This document shows positions 41,725 through 52,421 of a stretch of DNA of 64,000 bases, piece by piece. The stretch's first letter is position 1. The number at the start of each line of letters is the position of its first letter. The notes beneath the pieces were generated by a model that saw only the letters and a program-made list of their open reading frames with translations, was not told the origin of the DNA and made no database searches. Source of the DNA: Paucilactobacillus oligofermentans DSM 15707 = LMG 22743 (GTDB taxonomy: Bacteria; Bacillota; Bacilli; Lactobacillales; Lactobacillaceae); NCBI RefSeq assembly GCF_001434315.1, contig NZ_AZFE01000003.1, forward strand, positions 186,001 through 250,000, read 5' to 3'. Position numbers and translations under genes: made by a program.

Positions 41725-41754
41725 AGTATAACGCAATTAAGGGCCACTAGTCAA
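41725..41754 (-). promoter_or_regulatory. rpsD promoter
   Basis: On the minus strand TTGACT (41749-41754) and TATACT (41725-41730) are 18 bases apart. The -35 lies within the last codons of the upstream GAF gene. Confidence 0.7.
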
Positions 41755-42202
41755 TGTGTTGGAGTAAAACATTACTGAATTTGATTAATTCTTGTTCATC
41801 AACTATTGAAAAACGATTTAATTTTGGTGAATCAATATCTAAAACACCGATTGGTGAACCCCAATTATCAAAAAGAGGGATAACAATTTCAGAATTTGAA
41901 TCACTGTCACAAGCGATATGGCCAGGAAATTCATGGACATTATCAATTCGTTGAACGGATTGATTGGCAAGTGCAGTACCACAAACACCAGTACCATTTT
42001 TGATATGCATACAAGCAACTTTTCCTTGAAAGGGGCCTAAATCTAATGTATCAGTGTCTTGATTGTAAAAATAAAAGCCAGCCCAACTAATATCATCTAT
42101 GGTTTGAAATAATAACGCCGCAGCATTTGAAAAATTTGCAATTGAGTTAGTTTCCTCAAATAAAAGCGCATCGAGCTGTTGATTTAATAGGGAATTAGTC
42201 AT
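41747..42202 (-). CDS. Free methionine-(R)-sulfoxide reductase, GAF domain
   Basis: A 151-residue GAF domain protein (YtsP/fRMsr). Cys64, Cys74 and Cys98 have the 10- and 24-residue spacing of the redox cysteines of E. coli fRMsr, so activity on free Met-R-sulfoxide is likely. It is adjacent to rpsD as in Bacillus (ytsP-rpsD). No signal peptide. Confidence 0.9.
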   Translation of the reverse strand: MTNSLLNQQLDALLFEETNSIANFSNAAALLFQTIDDISWAGFYFYNQDTDTLDLGPFQGKVACMHIKNGTGVCGTALANQSVQRIDNVHEFPGHIACDSDSNSEIVIPLFDNWGSPIGVLDIDSPKLNRFSIVDEQELIKFSNVLLQHID

Positions 42203-42259
42203 ATTTTTTTGCTCCTTTTTAATTCTTAATAAAAACGTAGTGTGACATATATTTGTCTA

Positions 42260-42268
42260 TGTTATAAT
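42260..42268 (+). promoter_or_regulatory. ezrA promoter (extended -10)
   Basis: TGT plus TATAAT (42263-42268), with GTGACA (42242-42247) 15 bases upstream, precedes ezrA by 80 bases. Confidence 0.5.
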
Positions 42269-42348
42269 TTTAGGTAAAATGATTTTAATAAATATACTAT
42301 TAAAATGCAAACTATAAGTATTTATTTTTTGAGGGTGGGGTAAATAGG

Positions 42349-44043
42349 ATGTTGCAAGTCTTAATTGGTTTAATTATTATCGCAGCAATTGTCGTTGGTG
42401 GTTTATATATCTTCCAAAAAACAACGACTAATCGCGTAAATGATATTAAGGCAAAAAAATATAAATTAGTGGAACTTCATGTTGAACGCGAGCTGGAATC
42501 TGGTTCGAAGATGAGTTTAACAGGTGAATCATTAGAAGAATTTAAGCAACTACAGACTGGCTTTGATCAAATTAGAACTGAGCAATTTAATAATATTGAT
42601 GAACTAGCTGATGAAATCTATCGCGAAGTCAAAGGTGTTAACGTAATTAAAACACAAAGCGACGTCAAAATGCTGGATAGTTTGGTAACTGAAGCACAAC
42701 ACGATGTGACGCAAACTAGGGAAACTTTGAATGATTTTAAAAAAATTGATCAAAAGCATCGACAAGCCGTGTCAAAACTTGAAAAAAAATATCAAGCATT
42801 GCGTAAGCAATTGTTATCACAGAACTTTAAATTTGGGGATAGTATTGATAGCTTAGAAGATCAGCTTTCAACCTTAGAAGATGAGTTTGATAAGTTCAGT
42901 ACACTTACTACTAACGGAGACCATATCTCGGCAAAAGATATTTTAGCTAAATTAGAGTTAAATACTAATCACTTAGAGAACTTAATTAAAGTTATTCCAG
43001 ATCTATATCATCAATTAGAGTCAGAATATACTGATCAATTAGACGAACTTAAAAGTGGTTATGATCAGTTAGTGATTGATAATTTTAATTTTAAAGATGC
43101 TAATATTGCAACCGAAATTAACAATATTGAAACACAAAGAGTTGCTGTTTTAGCTAAATTATCAGGTTTGGATGTTGATGCAGTCAAAAAAGCTAATGAA
43201 TCAATTGAAAGACAAATCGATCATTTATATGAATTAATGCAGATTGAAATTGATGCACGTCCACAAGTTACGGAAATTATGCCGCAGGTTTCTAAATTTA
43301 TTATTCATGCACAGAATCAAAATCATGAGTTAATGTTGGAATTAGATCGCTTGGGTCAAAATTATACGTTAGATCATGGTGAACTTGAAACTGCACGTGG
43401 TTTAGGTGAACAAATTAAACAACTTGAAAAAGATTATCAAAATGATTTAAATGCAATTGAAAACAAATCGGCAATTGATAGTTCAGTTTTGGAACAACAG
43501 CAAGAAGCTTTAGTTCAACTTGAACAAATTGAAAAACAACAGACTGAAATTAATGATGATGTTGATAGCTTACAAAGTGATGAACATCGGGCAAAGGAAA
43601 CGTTAAGACAATTTGCAATTGATATTCATGCAATTAAACGACATGTGGAAAGCCTTAATTTACCTGGGTTACCTAAGTCATATTTGGAATATTTCTTTGT
43701 AGTTAGTGATGAAATTAAAAAGCTAGATTCTGATATTAATAAAATTAAAATTAATATGGAAGATATCACGAAGCAATTATTGATTGTTCAATCTGATTTA
43801 GAAACACTTGAAGAAAAAACGAATGATGTAAAAGATAGCGCTCAACTTGCAGAACGATTGTTACAATATGCTAATCGTTTAAGAGAAGATAATGTTGAAG
43901 TTGAAGTAGCGGTCCAAAAAGCTCAAAAATTATTTGATGAGAGTTATGATTATTCAGCTAGTCTTGAAACTATTGCAACAGTTTTAGATAAAGTGGAACC
44001 TGGATCATATAAACGACTTGAAGATAACTATTACGGTAAATAA
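42349..44043 (+). CDS. ezrA: Septation ring formation regulator EzrA
   Basis: A 564-residue protein with one N-terminal membrane helix (about 2-20) and long spectrin-like coiled coils to the end. EzrA binds FtsZ and PBPs, limiting Z-rings to midcell and linking division with wall synthesis. Order fRMsr-rpsD-ezrA-cysteine desulfurase-thiI-tpx is the same as in Bacillus subtilis. Confidence 0.93.
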   Translation: MLQVLIGLIIIAAIVVGGLYIFQKTTTNRVNDIKAKKYKLVELHVERELESGSKMSLTGESLEEFKQLQTGFDQIRTEQFNNIDELADEIYREVKGVNVIKTQSDVKMLDSLVTEAQHDVTQTRETLNDFKKIDQKHRQAVSKLEKKYQALRKQLLSQNFKFGDSIDSLEDQLSTLEDEFDKFSTLTTNGDHISAKDILAKLELNTNHLENLIKVIPDLYHQLESEYTDQLDELKSGYDQLVIDNFNFKDANIATEINNIETQRVAVLAKLSGLDVDAVKKANESIERQIDHLYELMQIEIDARPQVTEIMPQVSKFIIHAQNQNHELMLELDRLGQNYTLDHGELETARGLGEQIKQLEKDYQNDLNAIENKSAIDSSVLEQQQEALVQLEQIEKQQTEINDDVDSLQSDEHRAKETLRQFAIDIHAIKRHVESLNLPGLPKSYLEYFFVVSDEIKKLDSDINKIKINMEDITKQLLIVQSDLETLEEKTNDVKDSAQLAERLLQYANRLREDNVEVEVAVQKAQKLFDESYDYSASLETIATVLDKVEPGSYKRLEDNYYGK

Positions 44044-44048
44044 AGATT

Positions 44049-44081
44049 AATGACTTGTACAATTTGTATGAGTCATTTTTT
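44049..44081 (+). terminator. Intrinsic terminator after ezrA
   Basis: A 12-bp stem with two G-T pairs (44049-44060 with 44066-44077) and a T-run follow ezrA. Confidence 0.8.
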
Positions 44082-44145
44082 ATTAAATGAAATTAGTGAA
44101 TTAGTTGTGGCAAGATAAATATCTATTAAACCGTACAGAATTCTG

Positions 44146-44219
44146 CTATAATATTTCTGTTTTGGATGGAGCTTAAACTCCTATATAGCTGGCTGTATTT
44201 TTGCTGCCAGTATGTTCAA
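44146..44219 (+). promoter_or_regulatory. Leader of the cysteine desulfurase-thiI operon
   Basis: TATAAT (44146-44151) without a clear -35 is followed by two small hairpins: GGAG/CTCC near 44167-44181 and CTGGC/GCCAG near 44190-44211. No terminator or known riboswitch core is visible, so the leader role is open. Confidence 0.4.
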
Positions 44220-44237
44220 TTGAAGAAGGAAGAATAA

Positions 44238-45386
44238 ATGATTTATTTTGATAATAGTGCAACTACACAAGCATTGCCTGAAGTTGTAGCAACTTATGCA
44301 AAAGTTAGTGAACAAATATGGGGAAATCCTTCAAGTTTACATGCCTTTGGTGAATCGGCTTGGAATTTATTAGAGCAATCGAGATCCCAAATTGCTGATT
44401 TATTAGGAACTAAACCTAGCGAAATCTTATTTACAAGTGGTGGAACTGAAGGAGATAACTGGGTAGTTAAAGGAACCGCAATCGAAAAACAAGCTTTTGG
44501 TAAACACTTGATTACGACAATGATTGAACATCCAGCAATTCGAAATTCAATGGAACAATTAGAAATGCTTGGCTTCGATGTAACGTATTTACCAGTCGAC
44601 GATCATGGCCTGATATCAATTGATGATTTAAAGGCGGCAATTCGCCCAGATACAATCCTAGTATCAGTTATGGCGGTCAATAATGAAGTCGGCTCAAAGC
44701 AACCATTGCTTGAAGTTGCTGAGGTACTTAAAGATTATCCCAAAATTCATTTTCATATTGATGCAGTACAAGGAATTGGTAAAGGAATGCAATCTAAAAT
44801 CATGAATGATCGAGTTGATTTTGTAACCTTTTCTGGTCATAAATTTCACGCACCACGTGGAATTGGCTTCATTTATGCTCGTTCGGGACGTAAAATTGCC
44901 CCCTTACTAACTGGTGGCGGTCAAGAACGTAATTTAAGAAGTGGAACTGAAAATGTACCCGCAATTGTAGCAATGGCTAAGGCACTTCGATTACTATTAG
45001 CTGGCGAAAAAAAGGCAGTTGCTAGTGAGCTTGCAATTAAACAATCAATCTTGGAACATATTAAAGGACGAAGAAATATAATCATTTTTTCGGAAGATAA
45101 TGATAATTTTGCACCGCATATTTTGTGCTTTGCGATTGAAGGCGTTCGTGGTGAAACGATTGTCCATGCTTTTGAAGAAAAGGGTATCTATATTTCGACG
45201 ACTAGTGCTTGTTCGTCGAAGAAACATTTGGCTTCAAGTACATTAAAAGCAATGAAGGTAGCGGATGCCGTTGCAACTAGTGCGGTTCGTATCAGTTTAG
45301 GCGATCAAAATACCTTAGCTGAAGCAGAAACATTCAATCAAGTATTTGATCAATTATATGCAGATTTTGGAAAGATAATGGCTTAA
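44238..45386 (+). CDS. Cysteine desulfurase (NifS/IscS family, NifZ type)
   Basis: A 382-residue PLP enzyme that takes sulfur from cysteine as an enzyme persulfide. The PLP Lys202 is in S-G-H-K-F-H and the catalytic Cys325 in S-A-C-S-S-K-K. Location immediately before thiI identifies it as the dedicated sulfur donor of tRNA 4-thiouridine synthesis (NifZ in Bacillus) rather than the Fe-S SufS. GAAGGAAG precedes the ATG. Confidence 0.92.
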   Translation: MIYFDNSATTQALPEVVATYAKVSEQIWGNPSSLHAFGESAWNLLEQSRSQIADLLGTKPSEILFTSGGTEGDNWVVKGTAIEKQAFGKHLITTMIEHPAIRNSMEQLEMLGFDVTYLPVDDHGLISIDDLKAAIRPDTILVSVMAVNNEVGSKQPLLEVAEVLKDYPKIHFHIDAVQGIGKGMQSKIMNDRVDFVTFSGHKFHAPRGIGFIYARSGRKIAPLLTGGGQERNLRSGTENVPAIVAMAKALRLLLAGEKKAVASELAIKQSILEHIKGRRNIIIFSEDNDNFAPHILCFAIEGVRGETIVHAFEEKGIYISTTSACSSKKHLASSTLKAMKVADAVATSAVRISLGDQNTLAEAETFNQVFDQLYADFGKIMA

Positions 45387-45402
45387 AGGAGGCGTTTATT
45401 CA

Positions 45403-46623
45403 ATGCAATATTCAGAAATTATGGTTCGTTATGGTGAACTATCAACTAAAGGTAAAAACCGACAGACTTTTATTGATCGACTTGGATCAAATGTCCGAAA
45501 TGTCTTACATGAATTCCCTGAAGTAAAAGTTCATGCTAACCGCGACCGACTTCATGTGGATTTAAATGGTGCCAATAGTGATGAAATTATGAAACGGTTG
45601 AAGTTGGTGTTTGGAATCCAAAACTTCTCTCCATCAGTCCAAGTGGAACGAACTTTTGAAGCCACCGCTGAAATGGCTGTAAAGATGGTTCAAGAACAAT
45701 TGGGCGATGCTAAAATGACATTTAAAGTTAATACACGTCGGTCAGATCACGAGTTTGAAATTGATACTAATGAAATGAACATGCGCTTAGGTGGTTATTT
45801 GTTAGAACAATTTGATCAACTAGCTGTGGATGTTCATAATCCCGAATTAACCATCCGTGTAGAAATTAGAAATAATGGAATCTTTTTATCAAGTGAAACT
45901 ATTCAAGGAATCGGTGGCCTACCCGTTGGAACTGGTGGTAAAGGAATGTTAATGCTTTCTGGTGGAATTGATTCACCAGTGGCTGGATTCTTAGGTATGA
46001 AGCGTGGTGTATCCATGGAAATGGTTCATTTCTTTAGTCCTCCATATACTAGTCCACAAGCCTTAGCTAAAGCTAAGGAATTAACTGGTAAGATGGCACG
46101 TTACAGTGGTTCGATTAAATTCATTGAAGTACCATTTACGGAAATTCAAGAGACAATTAAATCATCAGTTCCAGAAGGATACTTGATGACGGTACAACGT
46201 CGAATGATGCTCCGGTTGACGCAAGCTCTAACGATTCAACGGCACGCAATGGCTATTTTTAATGGAGAATCTTTAGGCCAAGTGGCTTCGCAAACAATGG
46301 AAAGCATGATGGCAATTAATGATGTCACTACCTTACCAATTTTACGACCAGTCGTTTCATTAGATAAAAATGAAATTATTAAAATTGCTAAAGATATTGA
46401 TACTTATGAATTATCAATTTTACCTTTTGAAGATTGTTGTACAATTTTTGCGCCACCTAGCCCAAAGACACGTCCTAATTTAGAACGAACTAGATTGTAT
46501 GAACAACGTTTAGATATCGATGGATTAATGCAACGTTCCCTTGATGGAATTAAAATTTCAGAAGTAAAAGCTGGAGAAGAATTTTTAAATCAAGAAGCTG
46601 ATGCATTTGCTGAATTATTGTAA
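45403..46623 (+). CDS. thiI: tRNA 4-thiouridine synthase ThiI
   Basis: A 406-residue enzyme with ferredoxin-like and THUMP N-terminal domains and a PP-loop ATPase domain with S-G-G-I-D-S at 186-191. It adenylates U8 of tRNA and inserts sulfur. The C-terminal rhodanese domain of E. coli ThiI is missing, as is normal in Gram-positives, where the cysteine desulfurase gives sulfur directly. The s4U8 acts as a near-UV sensor. Confidence 0.95.
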   Translation: MQYSEIMVRYGELSTKGKNRQTFIDRLGSNVRNVLHEFPEVKVHANRDRLHVDLNGANSDEIMKRLKLVFGIQNFSPSVQVERTFEATAEMAVKMVQEQLGDAKMTFKVNTRRSDHEFEIDTNEMNMRLGGYLLEQFDQLAVDVHNPELTIRVEIRNNGIFLSSETIQGIGGLPVGTGGKGMLMLSGGIDSPVAGFLGMKRGVSMEMVHFFSPPYTSPQALAKAKELTGKMARYSGSIKFIEVPFTEIQETIKSSVPEGYLMTVQRRMMLRLTQALTIQRHAMAIFNGESLGQVASQTMESMMAINDVTTLPILRPVVSLDKNEIIKIAKDIDTYELSILPFEDCCTIFAPPSPKTRPNLERTRLYEQRLDIDGLMQRSLDGIKISEVKAGEEFLNQEADAFAELL

Positions 46624-46629
46624 TTAAGT

Positions 46630-46669
46630 AAGAACCTTAAATTCTAAAAGAGAATTTAAGGTTCTTTTA
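46630..46669 (+). terminator. Intrinsic terminator after thiI
   Basis: A perfect 16-bp stem (46630-46645 with 46651-46666) with loop AAAAG is followed by T-rich sequence. Confidence 0.9.
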
Positions 46670-46759
46670 TAGTCTTATTACTTGCAAACTAACGATATTT
46701 ACGGTAATTTTATAGCAATCAAGATATATTTGTTAGTACAAATTAAAGGAGTGTGCAAA

Positions 46760-47254
46760 GTGGAAATCAAACGAATGGGTGTTACTGAACAACTTATAGG
46801 AAATCCACCAGAAGTCGGTGAAGAATTGCCACATTTTAAGTTTTATGATGCTGACAATCAAAAGGTTAAAACACGTGATTTATTGGGTAAAGCAACTTTG
46901 ATTAGTGTGGTACCTGATATTAATACGAGAGTTTGTAGTCTACAAACTAAAAAATTCAATCAAACGATGGATCAATATAAGGACGTACATTTTATTACGG
47001 TTTCGACAAACTCAATCAAAGAACAAGCTGCTTGGTGTGCTGCTGAAGGCGTAGAAAATATGGATATGATGTCTGATGCTGAAGAATCATTTGGTTATGA
47101 AATGAAGCTTTTGGTGCCAACTGAAGGTGTCTTAGCACGTTCAATCTTTCTAATTAATGCGGATGGTCAAATTGTTTATCGTCAAATGGTAGAAGAACAA
47201 ACTGATGAACCTAATTACTTAGCAGCAATTAATGCGATGAAAAAATTAATTTAA
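46760..47254 (+). CDS. tpx: Thiol peroxidase (Tpx)
   Basis: A 164-residue atypical 2-Cys peroxiredoxin reducing peroxides with thioredoxin. The peroxidatic Cys59 lies in N-T-R-V-C-S-L-Q and the resolving Cys93 in A-A-W-C-A. GTG 46760 has AAAGGAGTG upstream; the longer frame from 46682 adds unrelated hydrophobic residues. Conserved neighbour of thiI. Confidence 0.94.
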   Translation: MEIKRMGVTEQLIGNPPEVGEELPHFKFYDADNQKVKTRDLLGKATLISVVPDINTRVCSLQTKKFNQTMDQYKDVHFITVSTNSIKEQAAWCAAEGVENMDMMSDAEESFGYEMKLLVPTEGVLARSIFLINADGQIVYRQMVEEQTDEPNYLAAINAMKKLI

Positions 47255-47258
47255 ACTA

Positions 47259-47287
47259 TTGACGTCACCTTAAATTTTGATTATTAT
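47259..47287 (+). promoter_or_regulatory. Promoter of valS T-box leader
   Basis: TTGACG (47259-47264) and TATTAT (47282-47287) are 17 bases apart, directly after the tpx stop. Confidence 0.75.
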
Positions 47288-47293
47288 ATTTAA

Positions 47294-47521
47294 CAATGAG
47301 CATTGAACAAGAGAGTAAGTAACTGGATAGTGTTTAGGAAGAAGACAGCAGACTGAAATGTCTTCCACGCCAGAAACTGAAAGTAACTTGTGAGCTGACG
47401 CACTGAACTCGAGTAAGTGTGTCCGGAGCATTCCGTTAACATGATAAAGAGGGGGATTTTTCCCCAATTTAGGTGGTACCGCGAGAAATTCGTCCTATTC
47501 CAAGGATGGGTTTCTTTTTTT
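47294..47521 (+). promoter_or_regulatory. T-box riboswitch, valine type, controlling valS
   Basis: Stem I is closed by ACAAG/CTTGT with CTGG/CCAG above; between them the 5' side has the AGTA S-turn and the 3' side A-A-A-C-T-G-A-A-A-GTA-A, giving specifier GTA (Val) at 47383-47385. The T-box AGGTGGTACCGCGA is at 47471-47484; its variable base T pairs with A73 expected for tRNA-Val. The 12-bp terminator (47484-47495 with 47504-47515) ends in T8. Uncharged tRNA-Val should turn on valS. Confidence 0.93.
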
Positions 47522-47553
47522 GTAGTTGTAAATAATGAGAGGAGCTCCAACTA

Positions 47554-50211
47554 ATGACAAAAGAAACTGAAATGTCGACTAAATATGATCCAAAATCGGT
47601 TGAAGCTGGTCGATATGAACAATGGACTAGTCAAGGCCTATTTAAACCTAATGAAGATAAAAAAGCACATAAATATTCAATCGTAATTCCACCTCCAAAT
47701 GTTACTGGTAAATTGCATTTAGGTCATGCTTGGGATACGACATTACAAGATATGATTATTCGTCAAAAACGGATGCAAGGATTTGATACTGTGTGGATAC
47801 CAGGAATGGATCATGCTGGGATTGCTACGCAAGCTAAAGTTGAAGCTCGATTACGGGAACAAGGTATTTCACGATATGATTTAGGTCGCGAAAAATTTGT
47901 CGAACAAGTTTGGGATTGGAAAGATGAATATGCTGATATTATTCATCAACAATGGGCTAAACTTGGGTTATCATTAGATTATGATCGTGAACGCTTTACC
48001 TTAGACGAAGGACTTAATAAGGCAGTTCGGAAAGTTTTCGTTGATCTTTATAAAAAAGATTTAATTTATCGTGGCGAATATATTATTAATTGGGATCCAC
48101 AAGCACGGACAGCGTTATCTGATATTGAAGTTATTCATCAAGATGATGAAGGTGCGTTTTACCATGTTAAATATCCATTTACAGATGGAACGACATTTAA
48201 CGGTCAAGACTATATTGAAATTGCAACAACGCGTCCTGAAACTATGTTTGGGGATGTGGCAATTGCGGTTCACCCAAGTGACGAACGCTATAAAGATCTA
48301 GTTGGTAAAAAAGTGGTTGTGCCATTGGTTAATCGTGAAGCTGAAATTATTGCGGATGAATATGTGACACCTGATTTTGGAACTGGAATGGTTAAAATCA
48401 CTCCAGCTCATGATCCTAATGATTTTAAGGTTGGAAATCGTCATAATCTTGAACGCATTAATACCATGAATGAAGATGCAACCATGAATGCCAATGCTGG
48501 TAAATATGATGGTATGGATCGATTTGAAGCTCGAAAAGCAATTGTTAAAGATCTTGAAGACGCTGGCTTTATGTTAAAAATTGAACCAATTGTTCATTCA
48601 GTTGGTCATTCAGAACGGACAGGGGTTCAGGTCGAAGCCAGACTTTCAACTCAATGGTTCGTTAAAATGGAACCATTAGCTAAAGAATCACTTGCTGGCC
48701 AAAAAGGTGAAGACCGTGTTGATTTTGTGCCTGCACGATTTGAAAATACCTTTTCAAGTTGGATGGAAAATATTCATGATTGGGTAATCTCACGTCAATT
48801 ATGGTGGGGACATCAAATTCCAGCTTGGTATCATAAACAAACGGGTGAAGTCTACGTTGGCATGGAAGCGCCTGAAGATAAGGAAAATTGGGAACAAGAA
48901 ACGGATGTCCTAGATACTTGGTTCTCAAGTGCTTTATGGCCATTTTCAACGATGGGTTGGCCAGATACAGATAGTGAAGACTTTAAGCGTTACTTCCCAA
49001 CAGATACGTTGGTTACTGGTTATGATATTATCTTCTTCTGGGTTGCTCGGATGATGTTCCAAAGTAAAGAATTTACTGGTCGCAGACCGTTTAAAAATGT
49101 CTTAATTCATGGCTTAATTCGTGATGAACAAGGTCGTAAAATGAGTAAGTCATTAGGTAACGGGATTGATCCAATGGATGTCATTGAAAAATATGGTGCT
49201 GACGCATTACGCTGGTTCTTATCAACTGGTTCAACACCAGGGCAAGACGTTCGCTTTAGTTATACTAAGATGGATGCGGCCTGGAACTTTATCAATAAGA
49301 TTTGGAACGCTAGCCGTTATGTCATTATGAATCTAGGTGAGATGGAAGAGCCTAAATTACCAGATCAATCAGAATGGGACTTAGCGGATAAGTTTATTTT
49401 GAATCAATTAAATACTACGATTGCAGAAACTACCCGTCTCTTTGATAAATTTGAATTCGGTGAAGCTGGTCGAATTTTATATAACTTCATTTGGAACGAC
49501 TTTTGTGATTGGTATATTGAAATGTCAAAAGAAAAGCTAAATGGCGGGGATGCACAGCAACAAGCCAATACTCGTAATATTTTAGCTTATGTGCTTGATC
49601 AAACCTTGAAGTTAATGCATCCAATTATGCCATTTGTTACTGAAAATATTTGGTTAAGCATGCCACATACTGGTGATTCATTAGTTAATGCACCATATCC
49701 AGTTGTGAACGATGAATTTGATAATCAAGAAGCTAGTGAACAAATGAATCATTTGATTGATTTGATTAAAGCGGTTCGAAATATTCGAAATGAAGCTGGA
49801 GCACCAATGTCTAGTTCAGTTGATTTATTAATTAAGGTTGACACAGAAGAATTAGGTCAAGTGTTTAAGGACAATGAAGAATATATCGCACGTTTCTGTC
49901 ATCCTGATAATTTAGAAATTGGAACCGGTGTTGCGGCACCTAAATTAGCGCTTAGTGGAATTATCACGGGGGCTGAAGTTTATATTCCAATGGCTGAATT
50001 AGTTGATATGGATGAAGAAAAAGCTAAACTAGCTAAAGAAATTGAAAGCCTAAGCCAAGAAGTTAAACGTTCAGAAAAGAAGCTTGGTAATGAACGATTT
50101 GTTGCTAACGCTCCTGCTGAAGTTGTGGCGGAAGAAAAAGTTAAACAAGAAGAATGGGAACAAAAATTACAAGCGGCTAAAGATCGTTTGACTAGTATTG
50201 AAAATGCATAA
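47554..50211 (+). CDS. valS: Valyl-tRNA synthetase
   Basis: An 885-residue class I synthetase. HIGH appears as H-L-G-H (55-58), KMSKS at 529-533, with a CP1 editing domain between, an anticodon-binding domain and a C-terminal coiled-coil arm (from about 815). The T-box with a Val specifier confirms the identity. RBS GAGGAG precedes ATG 47554. Confidence 0.97.
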   Translation: MTKETEMSTKYDPKSVEAGRYEQWTSQGLFKPNEDKKAHKYSIVIPPPNVTGKLHLGHAWDTTLQDMIIRQKRMQGFDTVWIPGMDHAGIATQAKVEARLREQGISRYDLGREKFVEQVWDWKDEYADIIHQQWAKLGLSLDYDRERFTLDEGLNKAVRKVFVDLYKKDLIYRGEYIINWDPQARTALSDIEVIHQDDEGAFYHVKYPFTDGTTFNGQDYIEIATTRPETMFGDVAIAVHPSDERYKDLVGKKVVVPLVNREAEIIADEYVTPDFGTGMVKITPAHDPNDFKVGNRHNLERINTMNEDATMNANAGKYDGMDRFEARKAIVKDLEDAGFMLKIEPIVHSVGHSERTGVQVEARLSTQWFVKMEPLAKESLAGQKGEDRVDFVPARFENTFSSWMENIHDWVISRQLWWGHQIPAWYHKQTGEVYVGMEAPEDKENWEQETDVLDTWFSSALWPFSTMGWPDTDSEDFKRYFPTDTLVTGYDIIFFWVARMMFQSKEFTGRRPFKNVLIHGLIRDEQGRKMSKSLGNGIDPMDVIEKYGADALRWFLSTGSTPGQDVRFSYTKMDAAWNFINKIWNASRYVIMNLGEMEEPKLPDQSEWDLADKFILNQLNTTIAETTRLFDKFEFGEAGRILYNFIWNDFCDWYIEMSKEKLNGGDAQQQANTRNILAYVLDQTLKLMHPIMPFVTENIWLSMPHTGDSLVNAPYPVVNDEFDNQEASEQMNHLIDLIKAVRNIRNEAGAPMSSSVDLLIKVDTEELGQVFKDNEEYIARFCHPDNLEIGTGVAAPKLALSGIITGAEVYIPMAELVDMDEEKAKLAKEIESLSQEVKRSEKKLGNERFVANAPAEVVAEEKVKQEEWEQKLQAAKDRLTSIENA

Positions 50212-50251
50212 TTAATAACGTGATGTTTAGATTTTGACATCACAGAAAATA

Positions 50252-50292
50252 AATAGCTATGATACAAATTTAATTTGTTCATGGCTATTTTT
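50252..50292 (+). terminator. Intrinsic terminator between valS and folC
   Basis: A 17-bp stem with one bulge (50252-50269 with 50273-50289) ends in five T. A smaller hairpin (GTGATGT/ACATCAC, 50220-50243) precedes it. It lies just before the preferred folC start. Confidence 0.8.
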
Positions 50293-50304
50293 AGAAAGAT
50301 AAAT

Positions 50305-51603
50305 ATGATTAATAATTATGAAGCAGCATTATCATTTATTCATGGACGACAACAGTTTAAAAAGATTCCAACCCTTGACCGTATGCGGCGCTTGATGGCG
50401 AAACTAGAAAACCCACAAGATAAATTGAAAATGATTCATGTTACTGGAACGAATGGTAAGGGATCAACGGTTGCGTTCTTAGCTTCATTAATGATGGAAC
50501 AAGGATTAACGGTGGGAACCTTTACCTCACCATTTATTACAAGATTTAATGAACGAATTAGTTTCAACAAGTTACCGATCGATGATAATGAATTATTAGA
50601 ATTAGTTAAACAAATTGAGCCAATTATTAGCGAGATGGATGAAACTGATGTTGATGGTGGACCAACTGAATTTGAGATTGTCACAGCGTTAATGTTTATG
50701 TACTTTTCACATACTTCTCCAGACGTAGTGATTGTTGAGGTTGGCATTGGTGGAACGTATGATTCAACTAATATTATCACGCCAATGCTATCAATTATTA
50801 CGACAGTTGGATTAGATCATATGAAAATTTTAGGTAATACGATTACCGAAATTGCTAATCAAAAAGCTGGGATTATTAAACCAGAAGTGCCAGTGATTTT
50901 AGGCGAAGTATCTAGTGAAGCTCAAAATGAGATTGCAAGAGTAGCAGCTGTAAATCATACAATCGTCCATTTATGGAGACGTGATTACCAAGCAATTGAT
51001 TTTAAAAAGACGTCAATTTATCCACAATTTAAATTTAACAATCATGATATACGGATTGATATTGAATTATCAATGGTCGGTGAATTTCAAATTCAAAATG
51101 CAGCAGTAGCCATAGAAGCCTACCTAATCTTTTGTCAGCTTGAGCAAATATCACCTAACAAAGTAGCTATCAAAAAAGCGATGAAAGTAACTCAGTGGCC
51201 AGGTCGAATGGAATTAGTTAATCAACAACCAGCTATTTTTATTGATGGTGCACATAATGTTCCAGCAATTGAAGCTTTAATTGAGACGATTAATGCTGAT
51301 TTTTCAACGCAACAAGTTTATCTAATTGTTGCAATTTTGGCAGACAAACAAGTTAATACAATGATTGATATGTTAGCAAAATTAAGTAACGTGACCATTG
51401 TTTTGACTTCCTTTACTGGGCCGCATATTAATCGACCGGCCGCTAAAATTGATCAAATTCAGATTAATAATGACAAGGTGTTAAGAACTAAATCTTGGCA
51501 AGAAGGTCTAATACAAGTCACGCAAAAAATGTCGGTTGATGACGTGCTGATTTTTACTGGATCACTATATTTCATTTCAGAAGTCAGAAGTTATTTTCGA
51601 TGA
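50305..51603 (+). CDS. folC: Folylpolyglutamate synthase / dihydrofolate synthase
   Basis: A 432-residue Mur ligase-like enzyme adding glutamate to folates. The P-loop V-T-G-T-N-G-K-G-S-T and following T-S-P-F-I-T-R-F-N-E-R-I are present, and I-D-G-A-H-N in the C-terminal domain. The frame extends to 50275 but this upstream part is the terminator stem; ATG 50305 starts the homologous sequence, although its AGAAAG ribosome-binding site is weak. Order valS-folC is conserved. Confidence 0.92.
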   Translation: MINNYEAALSFIHGRQQFKKIPTLDRMRRLMAKLENPQDKLKMIHVTGTNGKGSTVAFLASLMMEQGLTVGTFTSPFITRFNERISFNKLPIDDNELLELVKQIEPIISEMDETDVDGGPTEFEIVTALMFMYFSHTSPDVVIVEVGIGGTYDSTNIITPMLSIITTVGLDHMKILGNTITEIANQKAGIIKPEVPVILGEVSSEAQNEIARVAAVNHTIVHLWRRDYQAIDFKKTSIYPQFKFNNHDIRIDIELSMVGEFQIQNAAVAIEAYLIFCQLEQISPNKVAIKKAMKVTQWPGRMELVNQQPAIFIDGAHNVPAIEALIETINADFSTQQVYLIVAILADKQVNTMIDMLAKLSNVTIVLTSFTGPHINRPAAKIDQIQINNDKVLRTKSWQEGLIQVTQKMSVDDVLIFTGSLYFISEVRSYFR

Positions 51604-51621
51604 AAATAACGATTTTCATCG
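51598..51621 (+). repeat. Perfect hairpin over the folC stop
   Basis: CGATGAAAA (51598-51606) pairs with TTTTCATCG (51613-51621) across the folC stop codon, followed by a small palindrome. There is no T-run, so it is not a terminator; it may protect the mRNA end or affect radC translation. Confidence 0.5.
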
Positions 51622-51647
51622 TACGTAGTACATGAGGTGATTTTGAA

Positions 51648-52271
51648 ATGACAATGAGTGAATTGACTGATAAAGAATTATTAATTGAGTATTTTTCGAA
51701 TATTGGTCAACAGCGAGTCGATGAATTAACCATGTTTTTTTGGCAAACATTTCCAACCTTGGCTGATTTTAAAATGGCTAAAAATGACGTTAAAAGAGAT
51801 TTACTTGATTTTGATCATCAATATTATGAGTTGTTGGTGGGGATTGAGTTAGGGCAGCGTATTGCTCACAAACCACGACCTTTAATCGGCAAGATTTATT
51901 GTAGCCAACAAATCGGGGTGGAATTAATTGAGCAATTACGAAATGATGTTCAAGAATGCTTAATATTATTTTGTTTAGATGTTAAACATCAAATTATCTT
52001 TCAACAAATGGTTTTTAAAGGAACTTTAAGTACGTGTCCAGTTCATCCACGTGAAATTTTTGCTGTGGCATTGGAGCACCATGCAGAAAGTATTTTAGTA
52101 GCTCATAATCATCCCAGTGGTAGTGTTACTCCGTCTCAAAATGACATTTTATTTAGCAAACGGTTAGATCAATGTGGTGAGTTAATGGGAATCGAGTTAT
52201 TAGATAGTTTCATTATTGGTGACGGAAATTATCTTAGTTTACGTGAAGCAGATTTGTTTGAATCAAATTAA
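51648..52271 (+). CDS. radC: RadC family JAMM-domain protein
   Basis: A 207-residue RadC/UPF0758 protein. The N-terminal region is helical; the C-terminal JAMM metallopeptidase-like domain has H153-N-H-P-S-G and a downstream Asp, giving a zinc site. The role in DNA repair is disputed, and biochemical activity is unknown. GAGGTGA precedes ATG 51648. Conserved position between folC and mreB. Confidence 0.9.
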   Translation: MTMSELTDKELLIEYFSNIGQQRVDELTMFFWQTFPTLADFKMAKNDVKRDLLDFDHQYYELLVGIELGQRIAHKPRPLIGKIYCSQQIGVELIEQLRNDVQECLILFCLDVKHQIIFQQMVFKGTLSTCPVHPREIFAVALEHHAESILVAHNHPSGSVTPSQNDILFSKRLDQCGELMGIELLDSFIIGDGNYLSLREADLFESN

Positions 52272-52363
52272 GACAATCCTTGTATTGCCAATGCTTAGCA
52301 GACTTCTTTTATAAATCTTAACTTTTGATCTTATAGAATGCGAGTGTATCTATGATCAACTAT

Positions 52364-52371
52364 GGTATAAT
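52364..52371 (+). promoter_or_regulatory. Extended -10 promoter for mreB
   Basis: TG at 52363-52364, one base, then TATAAT at 52366-52371, about 50 bases before mreB. No clear -35. Confidence 0.6.
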
Positions 52372-52421
52372 GTTTTAGATAATTTAAAACTAAATGGTTA
52401 ATGACGAAGGGAAGAAATAGC

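Noticed and set aside
47270-47550. Two minus-strand frames of 65 and 86 residues
   Set aside because: They are antisense to the Val T-box leader and lack ribosome-binding sites.
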